Shown in pieces: positions 10,258 to 20,859 of a stretch of 64,000 nucleotides of DNA (its first letter is position 1; the number at the start of each line of letters is the position of its first letter). The notes below the pieces were generated by a model that was not told where the DNA came from, ran no database searches, and saw only the letters and a list, made by a program, of their open reading frames with translations. The stretch comes from Cepaea nemoralis (lineage: Eukaryota; Mollusca; Gastropoda; Stylommatophora; Helicidae): the NCBI GenBank assembly GCA_014155875.1, contig JACEFZ010011098.1, positions 52,501 to 116,500 of the forward strand, given 5' to 3'. Position numbers and translations under genes: made by a program.

Positions 10258-12095
10258 AAGAAATGGATGACTGAAGAAATTTTACACCTCATGGAAACAA
10301 GAAGACTCAACAAAAATAATTCTGTCAAATATGAAGAAATTCACAGACAAGTCAGAACATTATGTAAGGAGGCAAAAGAAGCATGGCTTGAGGAAAAGTG
10401 CTTAGAAATTGAAAGCCAACACAACAGTCAAAATACCAAATTAGTGCACAAAAGAATTCAGGAACTTGCTAATAAAAGAACAAGTACATCAACAGGGTGT
10501 CTAAAAACTGAAGATGGCAAAATCATAATAGAAAAAGACCAGGTTCTACATGTATGGACAGATTATGTGAAACACCTTTATGATGATAACAGAAACGAAC
10601 AGTATGATATTACATTTAATAATGAAGGACCGCCAATTTTGGAGATGGAGGTTCGAAATGTTCTTAAGCATATGAAAGCTGGCAAGGCCCCCGGTGCAGA
10701 TAACATCACAACAGAAATGATTAAAGCTTTAGAAGAATTTGGACTAGATCACGTCACCAGACTGCTGAACACATTATATGATACTGGAGATATACCTCCT
10801 GAATTATGTAACTCTATATTTATTGCAATCCCAAAGAAATCAGGAACCTTGGAATGTGATCAACATAGAACAATTAGTATAATGAGTCACATCATAAAGA
10901 TTTTGCTAAAAATTATCATGCAAAGAATGAGGAAGAAGATACAACCTGAAATAGGAGAAGAACAATGCGGGTTTGTAGAAGGAAAGGGTACAGTAAATGC
11001 TGTGTATATGCTGCGAACAGTTATTGAACGTGCTATAGAAGTAAACAAGGATATACATCTTTGCTTTATTGACTATACAAAGGCTTTTGATAGCGTTAGA
11101 CATGTCAGCATGGTGGATATGCTTGCAGATCTACAAATTGATGGGAAAGACATTAGACTTATAAAAACCATATATTGGAAACAACAAGCTGCAATAAGGA
11201 TTGATAATGAAGTGGGACAGTATCAGCCAATTAAGAGAGGTGTTAGGCAGAGATGTGTGATGTCTCCAGATCTTTTTTCCCTGTACAGTGAAAATATTTT
11301 CAGAAATGTAGAGGATATAAATGGAATCAGCATTGGAGGACGAAACATCAATAACATTAGATATGCAGATGATACAGTATTAATTGCAGACAAAGCGCAG
11401 GACCTGCAACAATTAGTAGATGCGGTAGTTGTACACAGTGAGCAACTGGGGTTATAATTAAATTGTAAAAAGACTCAGGTTATGGTCGTCAGTAGGAAGG
11501 AAGAAGTGCCACAATGTAATATACAAGTAAATGGAAATATTCTTCAACAAGTGAATCGGTACAAATATCTTGGAACAGTTATAACATCTGATGGGAGATG
11601 CCTTGAAGAGGTTAGAACAAGAATCGCCATGGCGAAAGTAGCCTTTAGCAAGATGAAAAACATTCTGACCAATAAAAAGATGTCAATTGAAACGAGAAAA
11701 AGAGTGTTGAGGGGATACATAGAGCCTGTTCTTTTGTATGGATGTGAAACTTGGACAATGAGCAAAGAATACCATGGACAGACAGAAAAACCAATGACCA
11801 AGTACTACAGGAGACAAATGAACATCGTAAACTGATTAGAGAAATTAGACGTAGACAGTCAAAATTTTTTGGTCATGTTATGAGAAGAAATGGATTGGAG
11901 AACTTGGTGACAACTGGCAAGATCGAGGGGAACAGACCAAGAGGAAGACCGAGAGGAAAATACCTGGACGGCTTGGCCACATGGCATGGACGAGACAGGA
12001 ACACTGAGCTGATCCACGACACTGGTGATCGAGTGAAATGGCGAGTCATGACCGCCCACGCTTTCCGGCATGGCACATGATTGATTGATTGATTC
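10258..12095 (+). pseudogene. LINE-A reverse transcriptase (RTE-like), 5'-truncated
   Basis: Reverse transcriptase of an RTE-like non-LTR retrotransposon. The frame is open at 10267-11457 and continues in the same frame to 11835 after one TAA at 11455. A frameshift then moves the C-terminus to 11751-12080. Visible RT motifs are APGADNITTEMI, LCFIDYTKAFDSV (motif A Asp), a GVRQRCVMSPDLFS-type motif B and RYADDTVLIAD (catalytic YADD). The tail is GRPRGKYLDGLATWHGRDR. The endonuclease half is missing, so the copy is 5'-truncated. Relative to the copy at 14471 it lacks 55 bp near 11764, which causes the frameshift. It ends in (TGAT)n. One nonsense codon and one indel mean a dead but fairly young copy. 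Confidence 0.9.
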
Positions 12096-12129
12096 GGATC
12101 TGAGATTTAAATTTTGAGCACAACCCACT

Positions 12130-12311
12130 ACTGGCAACGCTGATCTTATTCTGGTATGAAACTAAGGCCCATCCACGTAGATGTGGAAGCACTAGACTCG
12201 AGTTCCGCTCTCATTTGAGCTCGTCAGTAGTGCATATCCTTGACCGGATCCGGAAACAAACCCCGGATCATTGGCGTGTGAAGCGGGTGTGTAACCACTA
12301 GACCACGCGGC
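12130..12311 (-). repeat. tRNA-derived SINE-like repeat
   Basis: On the minus strand the head reads gccgcgtggtctagtgg then ttacacacccgcttcac, very like a Glu/Val-type tRNA A-box half. The B-box half (ccggggtttgtttccggat) is degenerate, so this is a SINE head and not a working tRNA. Confidence 0.6.
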
Positions 12312-12585
12312 ACACGCTGGACGCGACCAAATTATTTATTTTATGTTATTATACTATTATGCAGACAAAATTTGTTGTTTTTTAAAATTAAGGCATAGCA
12401 AACGGATAAATAAACACACCTAACATACACGAGAAAAATTAGAAGCGCGATCAGAGAGGACAAGAAACGGTTTCTAATGTACACTTGTAATGGAAAGTGC
12501 ATCTCCATTTGTAAGAAAAGGAATTTGTTAAAGGAAATAAGACCAGTGAACGATGAATTCAGACCATCATTTTTCTTAAGGCGAA
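12312..12585. other. AT-rich spacer
   Basis: No repeat match, motif or gene seen. Confidence 0.4.
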
Positions 12586-12778
12586 TGTCCTTTACATGAC
12601 GTCGCAGTAAACCCCAGCATTTTTGGTTGTTTGTGATTTGCTAGACAAGTTTACATTCAGTAATTGGCCATTGCTTTTTGAATAACCGACGCTCGTACCA
12701 TTGCATGAAAACCAGTGCAAGACGGTTTGCTTCCAAATTGCCGTTTCGAATGCGATATGCGGGACGGCCAGTAGCAGC
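12586..12778 (-). repeat. SINE-like S1
   Basis: tcctttacatgacgtcgcag, core with ggccattgctttttgaata, then gtttcgaatgcgatatgcg at the head. Diverged copy joined directly to LINE-D. Confidence 0.75.
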
Positions 12779-13078
12779 AAGAGCTGAATATTGAAGAAGG
12801 TTGGCTATTAAAGACGATACAACAAAGAAAATTGAAATATTTTGGTCACTTGAAACGTCATGAAAGTTTGGAGAGAACATTAATGGAGGGGTATATGCCT
12901 GGGAAGAGAGGACGAGGAAGGCCAGAGAGAAGATGGGTGCAGGATCTGGCGAATCATCTCCAGATGGGTGTATCGGACGCATGTGTATCTTGCTTGTGAT
13001 CGAGAAGTTTTTCCGGAAGATTTCTATGGGAGCGAGGTTCTGAAAGGACATGCTACTGAATGAATGAATGAATGAACA
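12779..13078 (+). mobile_element. LINE-D 3' end with (GAAT)n tail
   Basis: Starts at gctgaatattgaagaagg and includes ggggtatatgcctgggaag and the coding for a GRGRPERRW-type basic tail, with frameshifts. It ends in tgaatgaatgaatg at 13058-13077. Same family as 4255-4661 and 15690-16203. Confidence 0.8.
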
Positions 13079-13224
13079 ATAGTCTTTTACTGCTTCAACA
13101 TCAGAAATTGTGAACATCATCAGAGGTACGGGGGTTCCCGCACATTTGATCAGCTTAATTGAAACATTATATTAAGCAGCAGTCAGAGTAGCTGGTGAAG
13201 CATCAAAGTGGCTTGAGGTATTTA

Positions 13225-13405
13225 GTTTAACATATTTTTTACAGGACGTTGCAGTCAACCCCAGAGTTTATTTGAGATTTCTTGACAAGTTTCCGTTTAG
13301 TAAATACCTTTGTATGAAAATCAGTGCAAAGGCGGTCTGTATACAAATCACCAGCAGTTTGCGGGATTACAAACTGCGCTTGTAACCCCTTCGCCACGGC
13401 ACACT
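13225..13405 (-). repeat. SINE-like S1, diverged
   Basis: tttttacaggacgttgcag, a shortened core, then gcgggattacaaactgcg and gtaaccccttcgccacgg at the tRNA-like end. Confidence 0.7.
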
Positions 13406-13406
13406 T

Positions 13407-14060
13407 GAGGTGTAACGGGGAATAAGACAGGGCTGCGTCCTCTACGCTTAGCTGTTCAACACATTAAAAATGATGAGACAAGTGAAAATATTGATAATTT
13501 CATAATTGATCGCACTCCAATTCCTGAGCTTAGAAATGCTGGCTGACACTCTCTCTCCTCTCAAATACTGCTGACAGTTTCGAAGCGTTAATCATGTCTG
13601 ACAGAAGATGAACTTTTTTTTTATTTAAACAATAAACAAATATATTGTCAACGGATACAACTAAATGTCCAAATAAAAACAAACAAAAACAAATGACAAT
13701 TAACAATGAGGAAATGGAAAATACCACAGATTTTGAATATCTTGGCTGCATACTCGGCAAACAATGGGGATTTTTCAACTAAAGCCGGACGGAGACTGGC
13801 AAAATCAATGCACAGATTAAACAGTATCAACAGCCTATAGCACACCACCAGCAAAGAAATTACAATAATTAATCTTTCATAGAACAAACATTTATTCTGT
13901 GGCAGCATACGGATGTGAGTCGTGGATCATTTCGCAAATACTAAAGAATAAAGTCACGGTTTTTGAACTTCAGTGTCCTTAGAATGTGGCTGAACAAGAA
14001 GAAGCAGCATACCGGTATTCTACAAGATATGAACATCGAAGAAAACTGGCTCATTAACTG
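13407..14060 (+). pseudogene. decayed LINE RT fragment
   Basis: Broken frames still show RT landmarks: a GIRQGCVL-like motif B at about 13407-13450, a degenerate ADDTL near 13530, an FEYLGCI motif at about 13725-13750 and a KAGRRLAKSMHRLNSI-like stretch at 13780-13830. Many stops and shifts. It is an old RTE-like relic, probably distinct from LINE-A, C and D. Confidence 0.6.
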
Positions 14061-14264
14061 TCATTTGCTGCCAATATCGTACCTTGCGGTGTATGGCAGC
14101 GGGGTCTTTGAGCCTGAGGAATCAAGGTGTTCATTAAAAGTGTCATATCTCAGAAACAGAACTACTTTGGCCATAGTAAACCTCACAGAGGCTTTAAAAG
14201 AACTATTTTTGAAAGCATGGTGCCTAGAAAAAAAGGGAAGAGATCGACCAGCTTGAAATGGACA

Positions 14265-14470
14265 TCAATCAATCAGGTGCCGTCTCCACAATGAAGATTG
14301 ACTGCAATTGATCTCCAACACTGTCTTTCCCTCGCCCTGACTGTAAAGTATTTCAGACTGATGTTCGTCCATCTCTTGATGTTATCTTCCCACTTGTATG
14401 GTTGTCTACCTCTTGCTCGCTTGCCTTCAACCTGTCCATCCATTATGGTTTTTATTATAAGTGTTACGTC
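14265..14470 (-). pseudogene. minus-strand LINE C-terminus, left half, split
   Basis: Minus-strand coding for the LINE tail with KTIMDGQVEGKRARGRQPYK and a downstream RERQCWRSIA stretch. Its tail is TGATTGATT at 14265-14273. The rest of the same element lies at 15129-15290; a LINE-A copy separates them. Confidence 0.8.
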
Positions 14471-15128
14471 ACTAGGAAGGAAGAAGTGCCACAATGTAAT
14501 ATACAAGTAAATGGAAATATTCTTCAACAAGTGAATCGGTACAATTATCTTGGAACAGTCATAACATCTGATGGGAGATGCCTTGAAGAGATTAGAACAA
14601 GAATCGCCATGGCGAATGTAGCCTTTAGCAAGATGAAAAACATTCTGACCAATAAAAAGATGTCAATTGAAACGAGAAAAAGAGTGTTGAGGGGATACAT
14701 AGAGCCTGTTCTTTTGTATGGATGAGAAACTTGGACAATGGGCAGTCAAGCTGAAAAACATCTGATGGCTGCAGAAATGTGGTTTCTGTGGAAAATGCAA
14801 AGAATACCATGGACAGCCAGAAAAACCAATGACCAAGTACTACAGGAGACAAATGAACATCGTAAACTGATTAGAGAAATTAGACGTAGACAGTCAAAAA
14901 TTTTTGGACATGTTATGAGAAGAAATGGATTGGAGAACTTGGTGACAACTGGCAAGATCGAAGGAAACAGACCAAGAGGAAGACCGAGAGGAAAATACCT
15001 GGATGGCTTGGCCACATGGCATGGACGAGACAGGAACACTGAGCTGATCCACGACACTGGTGATCGAGTGAAATGGCGAGTCATGACCGCCCACGCTTTC
15101 CGGCATGGCACATGATTGATTGATTGAT
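14471..15128 (+). mobile_element. LINE-A 3' copy nested in a LINE, 9 bp TSD
   Basis: 658 bp 5'-truncated LINE-A, only slightly diverged from 11495-12095, with coding for the RT C-terminal region (motif E-like YNYLGTVITSDG) and the GRPRGKYLDGLATW tail, ending in (TGAT)n. TGTTACGTC flanks it at 14462-14470 and 15129-15137. An in-frame TGA near 14723 (where 11740s has TGT) shows it is dead. Confidence 0.9.
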
Positions 15129-15290
15129 TGTTACGTCTTTTAATGTGACCGAAATATTTCTCTTGCCTCTTTTTTATTTCTTTCAACTCTATGTTCATTT
15201 CAAGTTTTTTTCTAGAACCTCTGTATTTGATTGCTTTTGTTTCCATGAAATACGATATATTCTTCTGTATATCCACAGTCATTGATTACA
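15129..15290 (-). pseudogene. minus-strand LINE C-terminus, right half, split
   Basis: Minus-strand frame with KEIKKRQEKYFGHIKR, the usual segment just upstream of the basic GRPxxxW tail. It continues in the element at 14265-14470 once the LINE-A insertion is discounted, with a small frame change at the junction. Confidence 0.75.
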
Positions 15291-15406
15291 AACAACGGTG
15301 ACACAGTGAAAGAAATTAAACGACGACTATCAATTGCTCTTCAAAGACTAAAACAACCAAATTAATTATGGAGTGGGACAGATTTTTTTTTTTTTTTTTT
15401 TGGTGT

Positions 15407-15645
15407 GAGCATATCCTTTACAGGACATCGCTGTCAACACCAGCATCTTTCAACTGTATGTTGATTTCTTGGCAAGATTACGCTCAGTAGTTTGCCATTG
15501 CTTTCTGAGCGGTCGGCTCACATACCCCGTAAGTTACCGATGCGATTCGAACCACTGCTGATTCTCACCGTCATCGCGTTACCTACGAGAGTATACGAGA
15601 TTACGGAGAAAAGTCATAACCTCTAAGCCACGAAGGCGGCAGTGG
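15407..15645 (-). repeat. SINE-like S1b, full-length
   Basis: Long poly-T (15383-15402) marks the A tail. It carries the S1 core, then cgatgcgattcgaaccact (B box on the minus strand) and cctctaagccacgaaggcg at the head. Best S1b example in the window. Confidence 0.85.
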
Positions 15646-15689
15646 GACAGATAGAACTACAAAAAATAGATTTTTAAGAGCATGCTTCT

Positions 15690-16203
15690 TTCCCATTGCA
15701 ACATACGCCTGTAAGACCTGGACACTTACTAAACAAGCTGAACAGCGCTTACATGCATTTTAATATAGATGTTATAGACGAGTTCTAAGAATATTCTTGG
15801 GTAAAGAAAAGAACAAATGCATCCATACTTCAAGAGCTGAATATTGAAGAAGGCTGGCTATTAAAGACGATAAAAGAAAGAAAATTGAAATATCTTGGTC
15901 ACTTGAAACGTCACTGGCAAACTACTGAGCGTAATCTTGCCAAGAAATCAACATACAGCTGAAAGATGCTGGTGTTGACAGCGATGTCCTGTAAAGGATA
16001 TGCACACATAAAAAAAGGGGGGTATATGCCTGGGAAGAGAGGAAGAGGAAGGCCAAAGAGAAGATGGGTGCAGGATGTGGCGGATGATCTCCAGATGGGT
16101 GTATCAGACGCGGGACATCTTGCTTATGATAGAAACGTTTTCCGGAAGGTTGTTATGGAAGCGAGGTTCTGCAAAGGACATGCTACTGAATGAATGAATG
16201 AAT
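15690..16203 (+). mobile_element. LINE-D 3' portion with S1 substituted inside
   Basis: Begins cattgcaacatacgcctg (..TYACKTWTLTKQAEQRL-like) and ends with the GRGRPKRRW coding and tgaatgaatgaatg. Between 15914 and about 16017 an S1 3' segment replaces about 27 bp of LINE-D sequence that is present in the copies at 4255 and 12779. Confidence 0.85.
15914..16017 (+). repeat. 5'-truncated S1 inside LINE-D
   Basis: tggcaaactactgagcg through tcctgtaaaggatatgc and a short A-rich end. Plus-oriented, no target duplication; LINE-D bases are missing at the junction. Confidence 0.8.
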
Positions 16204-16249
16204 TAGTTGCTTGTTCAATGTCCTGGCTTCCGCGCCATAATTTTTTTCT

Positions 16250-16370
16250 CCCGCATATCCTTAACAGTACATCGCTGTCAACACCAGCATTTTACCGCTG
16301 TCGTTGATTTCTTGGCAAGATTACGCTCAGTAGTTTGCCTTTGCTTTCTGAGCGGCCGGCTCACTTATCC
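16250..16370 (-). repeat. SINE-like S1b, partial
   Basis: catatccttaacagtacatc, core, ggccggctcacttatccg. The tRNA-like head is absent. Confidence 0.75.
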
Positions 16371-16564
16371 GTTACTTGTTATAGTATCTCCCTGTTTACT
16401 GTGATGTTCATTGATTACCTTTCTTCTCCACTGCTAATTATCATAGTTTTTGTTTTTTGGATGTTTATATCTAAGCCACATTCTTGCACACACCATGCGC
16501 ATGGAATAATGCTTGAGGCAGGAGAGCTGGTGATTGATTGAGAATCTTTTCTGCCGGCTATGAT

Positions 16565-16880
16565 GAGAACAAATGTATAAAAAGTTACTCATTTATCTAT
16601 TATTAAAAGTTACTCATATATCTATTATTCACAGTTACTCATTTAACTATTATTAAAAGTTACTCATGTATCTGTTATTTAAAGTTACTTATCTATTAAT
16701 TATTTAATGTTGCTCACATATCTATTCTTCACAGTTACTCACGTATCTATTAATTTTTCAAAATTACTCACTTATCTATTACTTATTCAAAGTTCTCATG
16801 TATCTATTATTCAAAGTGACTCGTGTATCTATTATTCAAAGTGACTCATGTATCTGTTATTCAAAGTTACTTATCTCATT
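16565..16880. repeat. diverged tandem array (aagttactcatgtatctatt)
   Basis: About ten units of 25-35 bp around the phrase agttactcat.tatctatta.t, with length variation. Confidence 0.85.
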
Positions 16881-17111
16881 ACATAGTAATTACTGACTTT
16901 ATAAGCGGTAATGAATGGGTATTTTGAAAAACCATTACTAGGACAAAACGAAACAAAGAGATCAATATAAGATATCCCTTCATTAATATTTGGAAATAGT
17001 TGCCCCAGATACTGGCCTCCCGTGTTTTACTATTAAACTGAATCTGTTTGTTTTGTTTTGTTTTTGTTTGGTTTGGTTTAAATTACTCTATTTCTAACTG
17101 GCAGATTAAAT

Positions 17112-17332
17112 TATTCCCAGTGGTGGACTAAAATTTTGACTTCTGATCCTTCTCTGGGGAACGTAAATTACAATGGGAATGTAAATTGCAAGTACCTCTG
17201 AAGTCGGAGTGGGTTCGCCTGATGGCGAATTAGGGAAAGCTAATCCACGCGCAATGATCAGCCCAGTGCATTAGAAGTAGTAGGATGTGTATAGACAACG
17301 CTTCAGTTCAAAGCGAACGCACCCCAAAAACA
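17112..17332 (+). repeat. SINE-like S2, head lost
   Basis: ggactaaaattttgacttc, acgtaaattacaa (partly duplicated), gtcggagtgggttcgcctg and cagttcaaagcgaacgc. The tRNA head is missing. Confidence 0.75.
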
Positions 17333-17807
17333 AAATACCAACATTAGCAAATTAATATACTTCACAAAAAATAATTGTGACATTTATTTATTCTTGTTAG
17401 GGCGATCTGTGACATTTATTCTTGTCATGGCGAACTGTGTCCAAGGCTGCGAAGCCGACACCAGTCTGATCAAACGTGCACCTTTTCAGTAAAGGTCTTA
17501 CATTTGGAATATCGCATCTTCAGCTGATAAACGACGCCTTTCATCTTGTAGAACCTGTGAATCCAGCCCTCATTCCTACAAGAAGCATCTCATAATTATC
17601 ATCAGTACACGTTCTTTGTGTTGGTTTGTTGGTGGCCACATGGCCCCAGGGGTCGACCCAGCCATATGAAACTGATACCAGAAAATGTGACCGGAGCTGG
17701 GGAGGCTGGCATTGTCCTGACCACATCAGGCATCCGGTGCTGGTTGGTCAAGGAAATAGGTCTGGGGCCATAGCTAACAATATGTGACCTTCTTTATGAT
17801 GACGCTC
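17333..17807. other. unassigned
   Basis: gacatttattcttgt occurs twice (17379, 17411). ctgaccacatcaggcatcc and gtgctggttggtca near 17725 resemble the 38 bp minisatellite unit at 31847-32872 (TGACCACATCAG). No gene. Confidence 0.4.
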
Positions 17808-18012
17808 GTGTACTGTGGTTCAAGGACGCATTTCACAATACCGATATACCGGGTTCGAATTGGAACCAAACTGCCTTGCGTTAATTTTTAAAGTGGTACG
17901 AGCGTCGGTTGATCAGAAAGCAACTACGAGCTATTGAGCATACAATTACCTAGAAATTTAAAAATAGTAAAAAGATGTTGAGGTTGAATGCGATGTTCTG
18001 TGAAGGACATGC
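17808..18012 (+). repeat. SINE-like S1, full-length, diverged
   Basis: Head gtgtactgtggttcaagg, B box gggttcgaattgg, gagcgtcggttgatcagaa core and gttctgtgaaggacatgc at the end. Confidence 0.7.
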
Positions 18013-18039
18013 AACTAATTTTCTATAACAATAATCAAT

Positions 18040-18990
18040 TGTAGACTAGTGGTAAATATCTTATATGACGAATTGTGTACATTCGTAGATGGTTTGTTGT
18101 GAATTGTACAATGTTAAAAACATTTGATTATGAATTGTACAATATTAGAGACATATGATTATGAAGTGTACAGTATTAGAGACATGTGTTCATAAAATGT
18201 ACAAAATTAAAGACATTTTATTATGAACTGTACAATGTCACAGACATTTTATCCTGAACTGTACAATATTAGATACATTTAATCATGACTTGAACAATAT
18301 TGAAGACTTGCGATTATGATTTGTATAATATTAGAAGAGATCATGAATTGTTCAATAGTAGAGAATATTTGATTGTGATTTGTACAACACAGAGACATAT
18401 GATCATGAATTGTACAATATTAGAGACATCTGATTGTGAATTGTTCAATATTATCGACATCTGATCAGGAATTATAAAAATTGTAGGCATTTTATATTGG
18501 AATGTATATAATGGTTGAAATTTATATTGAGCTGTAAAATATCGTAGACAACGATTAATTGTACACAGTTACAGATATGTGATATTAAATTGTGAAAAAC
18601 TATAGGTATTCAATGATAAATTGTAGTTAATCGTAAATTTCTTATAAAGACATGTTCATAATTTAATCTTTGTGGTGAATTGAACACAAACGCAGTTACT
18701 ATAATGAACTGAACATACTCGTGGAATTATAATGTATCGCAAATAATTGTAAACAATATAATGAAGTAAACACAATCGTAGAAATTACAATGGAGGTACA
18801 TAATCGTTGAAATTATAATGAATTGTACATGATCGTATAATAAATTGTACGTAATACCTGTATAGTCATTGTCGTGTTTTAGATGTTGTTGCGTCTGCCT
18901 ATTGATATAGGTTGATGAAGGTTTGTCACCACTTATTTATATAGAAATTATAATGAATTGTATATGATTGTAGACATTAAGACGAATTTC
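18040..18990. repeat. diverged tandem array (gaattgtacaatattagagac)
   Basis: Roughly 25 units of 30-40 bp around ttgtacaatatta.agacat.tgattatg. Spacing and sequence drift increase to the right. Confidence 0.8.
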
Positions 18991-19089
18991 AGATGGATGT
19001 AATTACGCGTGTGATATAATTTAACTTTACTAATAAAAGCGTTAATTTTCTTGTATGAGATTGTTACGTTTCTGTTATTCTTATAATGA

Positions 19090-19094
19090 GAGTG

Positions 19095-19184
<90 letters not shown>
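19090..19184. repeat. (GA)n microsatellite
   Basis: About 95 bp of GA dinucleotide, with a second block at 19318-19371. Confidence 0.97.
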
Positions 19185-19188
<4 letters not shown>

Positions 19189-19290
19189 AACTCTATGGAC
19201 CACTGAGTGAACTAAATATGACAGTGAAATTCATACGGAGACAACATTGCAGATATAGACAAATTTCAAGCGAACGAAAAAAGAAGGAGA
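19184..19290 (+). mobile_element. LINE-B 3' terminal fragment
   Basis: aaactctatggaccactg, acaacattgcagatatag and caaatttcaagcgaacg match 55018-55110. The AAGAAGG tail then passes into a degenerate purine run and (GA)n. It is a 5'-truncated copy of about 110 bp. Confidence 0.85.
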
Positions 19291-19313
19291 AGGGGAGAGA
19301 GAGAGAAAAAAAT

Positions 19314-19317
<4 letters not shown>

Positions 19318-19371
<54 letters not shown>
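19318..19371. repeat. (GA)n microsatellite
   Basis: 54 bp of GA directly downstream of the LINE-B tail, probably grown from that A/G-rich tail. Confidence 0.95.
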
Positions 19372-19373
<2 letters not shown>

Positions 19374-19571
19374 TGAAATCAGTTATAACTTGCATTAAAT
19401 AAACTTTTAACAATATAAATGATGTCTCGTCAGATGCTTGGCACTAGTAAATTACTTACAGAAAATTACTGCTCCTTGTGGCTGATAAGTAATTATTTTG
19501 AAAGTTTGGTTTTGGTTAAGGATCGATGTCACTACACGCGGATTTCTCGTGGTTATTTTATTTTATATTAT

Positions 19572-19815
19572 CTCCGTAGCGGAGTGGCCAACCCGCCTGC
19601 CTGTCAATATGAAGGTCCTCGGTTTGTTTTCAGATTTATGTGTTCAGTTGCTTTTTTTTCGGAGACCCCTAGGGGTCGACGCTGGAGCTACGGAATTCAT
19701 GCCCTGTGCGACGCTGTCGGCAGGTAGCTTCGCAGAAAGAAGACCACGTCCTGTGGTATAGAACTCAATGCTATGAAGTGGGTCCCCTTCCCTTTAATCC
19801 TAACAACTGTATCCT
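19572..19815 (+). repeat. tRNA-headed SINE-like repeat
   Basis: ccgtagcggagtggccaac is a strong A-box-like tRNA half; the B-box half near 19615 is degenerate. The body includes cctaggggtcgacgctgg. I cannot match it fully to another copy in the window. Confidence 0.5.
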
Positions 19816-20020
19816 TTAACGGATGTCGCCATTAGTCCTTTCTCCAGTCCCCGCCCATAGATCACACAAGGACATTTATCAACAGTGCACAAAATCCGTA
19901 TCAAATGCGAAGGTTAAAACATGCGTATACCAGAACTGACATTTGCAATAAACATTCTTTGTGAGTGTGGACAATTTTCAAAGCAATTAGTAAAATATTT
20001 TAAATACATACTTTATAACA

Positions 20021-20355
20021 TCATCATCAAATGCCTTGCCAGCAGGCGTAGGCGTTCATGGTTCGCCACAGATCTCGGTCCTTGGTATTCTGGATCAACT
20101 CTGCTGATGGTATTCCCCAATGCCACCGTCTCAATCCATCCAGCATCATTTCTCTTGGTCTGCCTCTGCCTCTCTTCCCCTTGATCTTCCCAGTTGTTAC
20201 GATGTTCTCCAATGCCTCTCTTCTCATCACGTGACCAAAGGAAGCTGTTTATCTCTTTCTTATTGTTGTATATAGTGTTCTAGTTTCATTTGCCTCTTTC
20301 ACGTAGTCGTTGCTAGTTACTCTGCAGTCCAAGGAATTCGCATCATTCTCGCAAC
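20021..20355 (-). mobile_element. LINE-C 3' fragment with possible TSD
   Basis: CATCATCATC tail, then minus-strand coding for the RGRGRPREMMLDGLRRWHWG tail of LINE-C. TTATAACAT (20013-20021 and 20356-20364) flanks it and is a likely short TSD. Confidence 0.85.
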
Positions 20356-20475
20356 TTATAACATATCATATTTAGTCAAATATTTTACAACATTATAGGA
20401 TCTTTGAATAACATATTTAGAAATATTTATGTCTATCAATTTTTTTTAGCAATTTTGGTAAAATTCTTTACGGAG

Positions 20476-20593
20476 AAGAGAATTAGAGGCAAAGATTAAT
20501 AAAATGAGGAAGGCGCGGGGCGAGATTCAGGAGATAGCAAAAGATAGGAGGACGGCTTGAAATGAGTTGGCTGAGGGACAACACTTAAATAGG
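20476..20593. other. possible LINE-tail relic
   Basis: A plus-strand stretch could encode a GEIQEIAKDRRT-like segment reminiscent of LINE C-termini, ending in a stop. Too short and diverged to assign. Confidence 0.3.
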
Positions 20594-20600
20594 GAACTAT

Positions 20601-20630
<30 letters not shown>
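20594..20630. repeat. (TTTA)n microsatellite
   Basis: Nine TTTA units at the plus-strand left end of an S2 copy, plausibly the expanded A-rich tail of that minus-oriented SINE. Confidence 0.95.
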
Positions 20631-20631
<1 letters not shown>

Positions 20632-20635
20632 CTTT

Positions 20636-20812
20636 TTGCGCTCGCTCGCTTTGAACTCAAGCATAGTCCATACTGACTACTTCTAGTAGCACTGGACTGA
20701 ATTTTGCGTGTGGGTTAGCTTTCCCTATTACAAGCGTCCCTCGCCAGCAGACGAAACCCACTACGACTTTTGAGGTACTTGTAATTTACATCCCCAAGTC
20801 AAGGACGATAAT
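20636..20812 (-). repeat. SINE-like S2, 3' part
   Basis: gcgctcgctcgctttgaac, gggttagctttccctatta and cttgtaatttacatccc. Minus-oriented, truncated before the tRNA head. Confidence 0.8.
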
Positions 20813-20859
20813 GGGGGTTAAAGGGCCCAAGAAGAAGAAAATGTTATGTTATTTTAGTA

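Noticed and set aside
12245..12311. Functional minus-strand tRNA-Glu/Val
   Set aside because: The A-box half is good but the T arm and B box are degenerate and the sequence continues as a SINE body.
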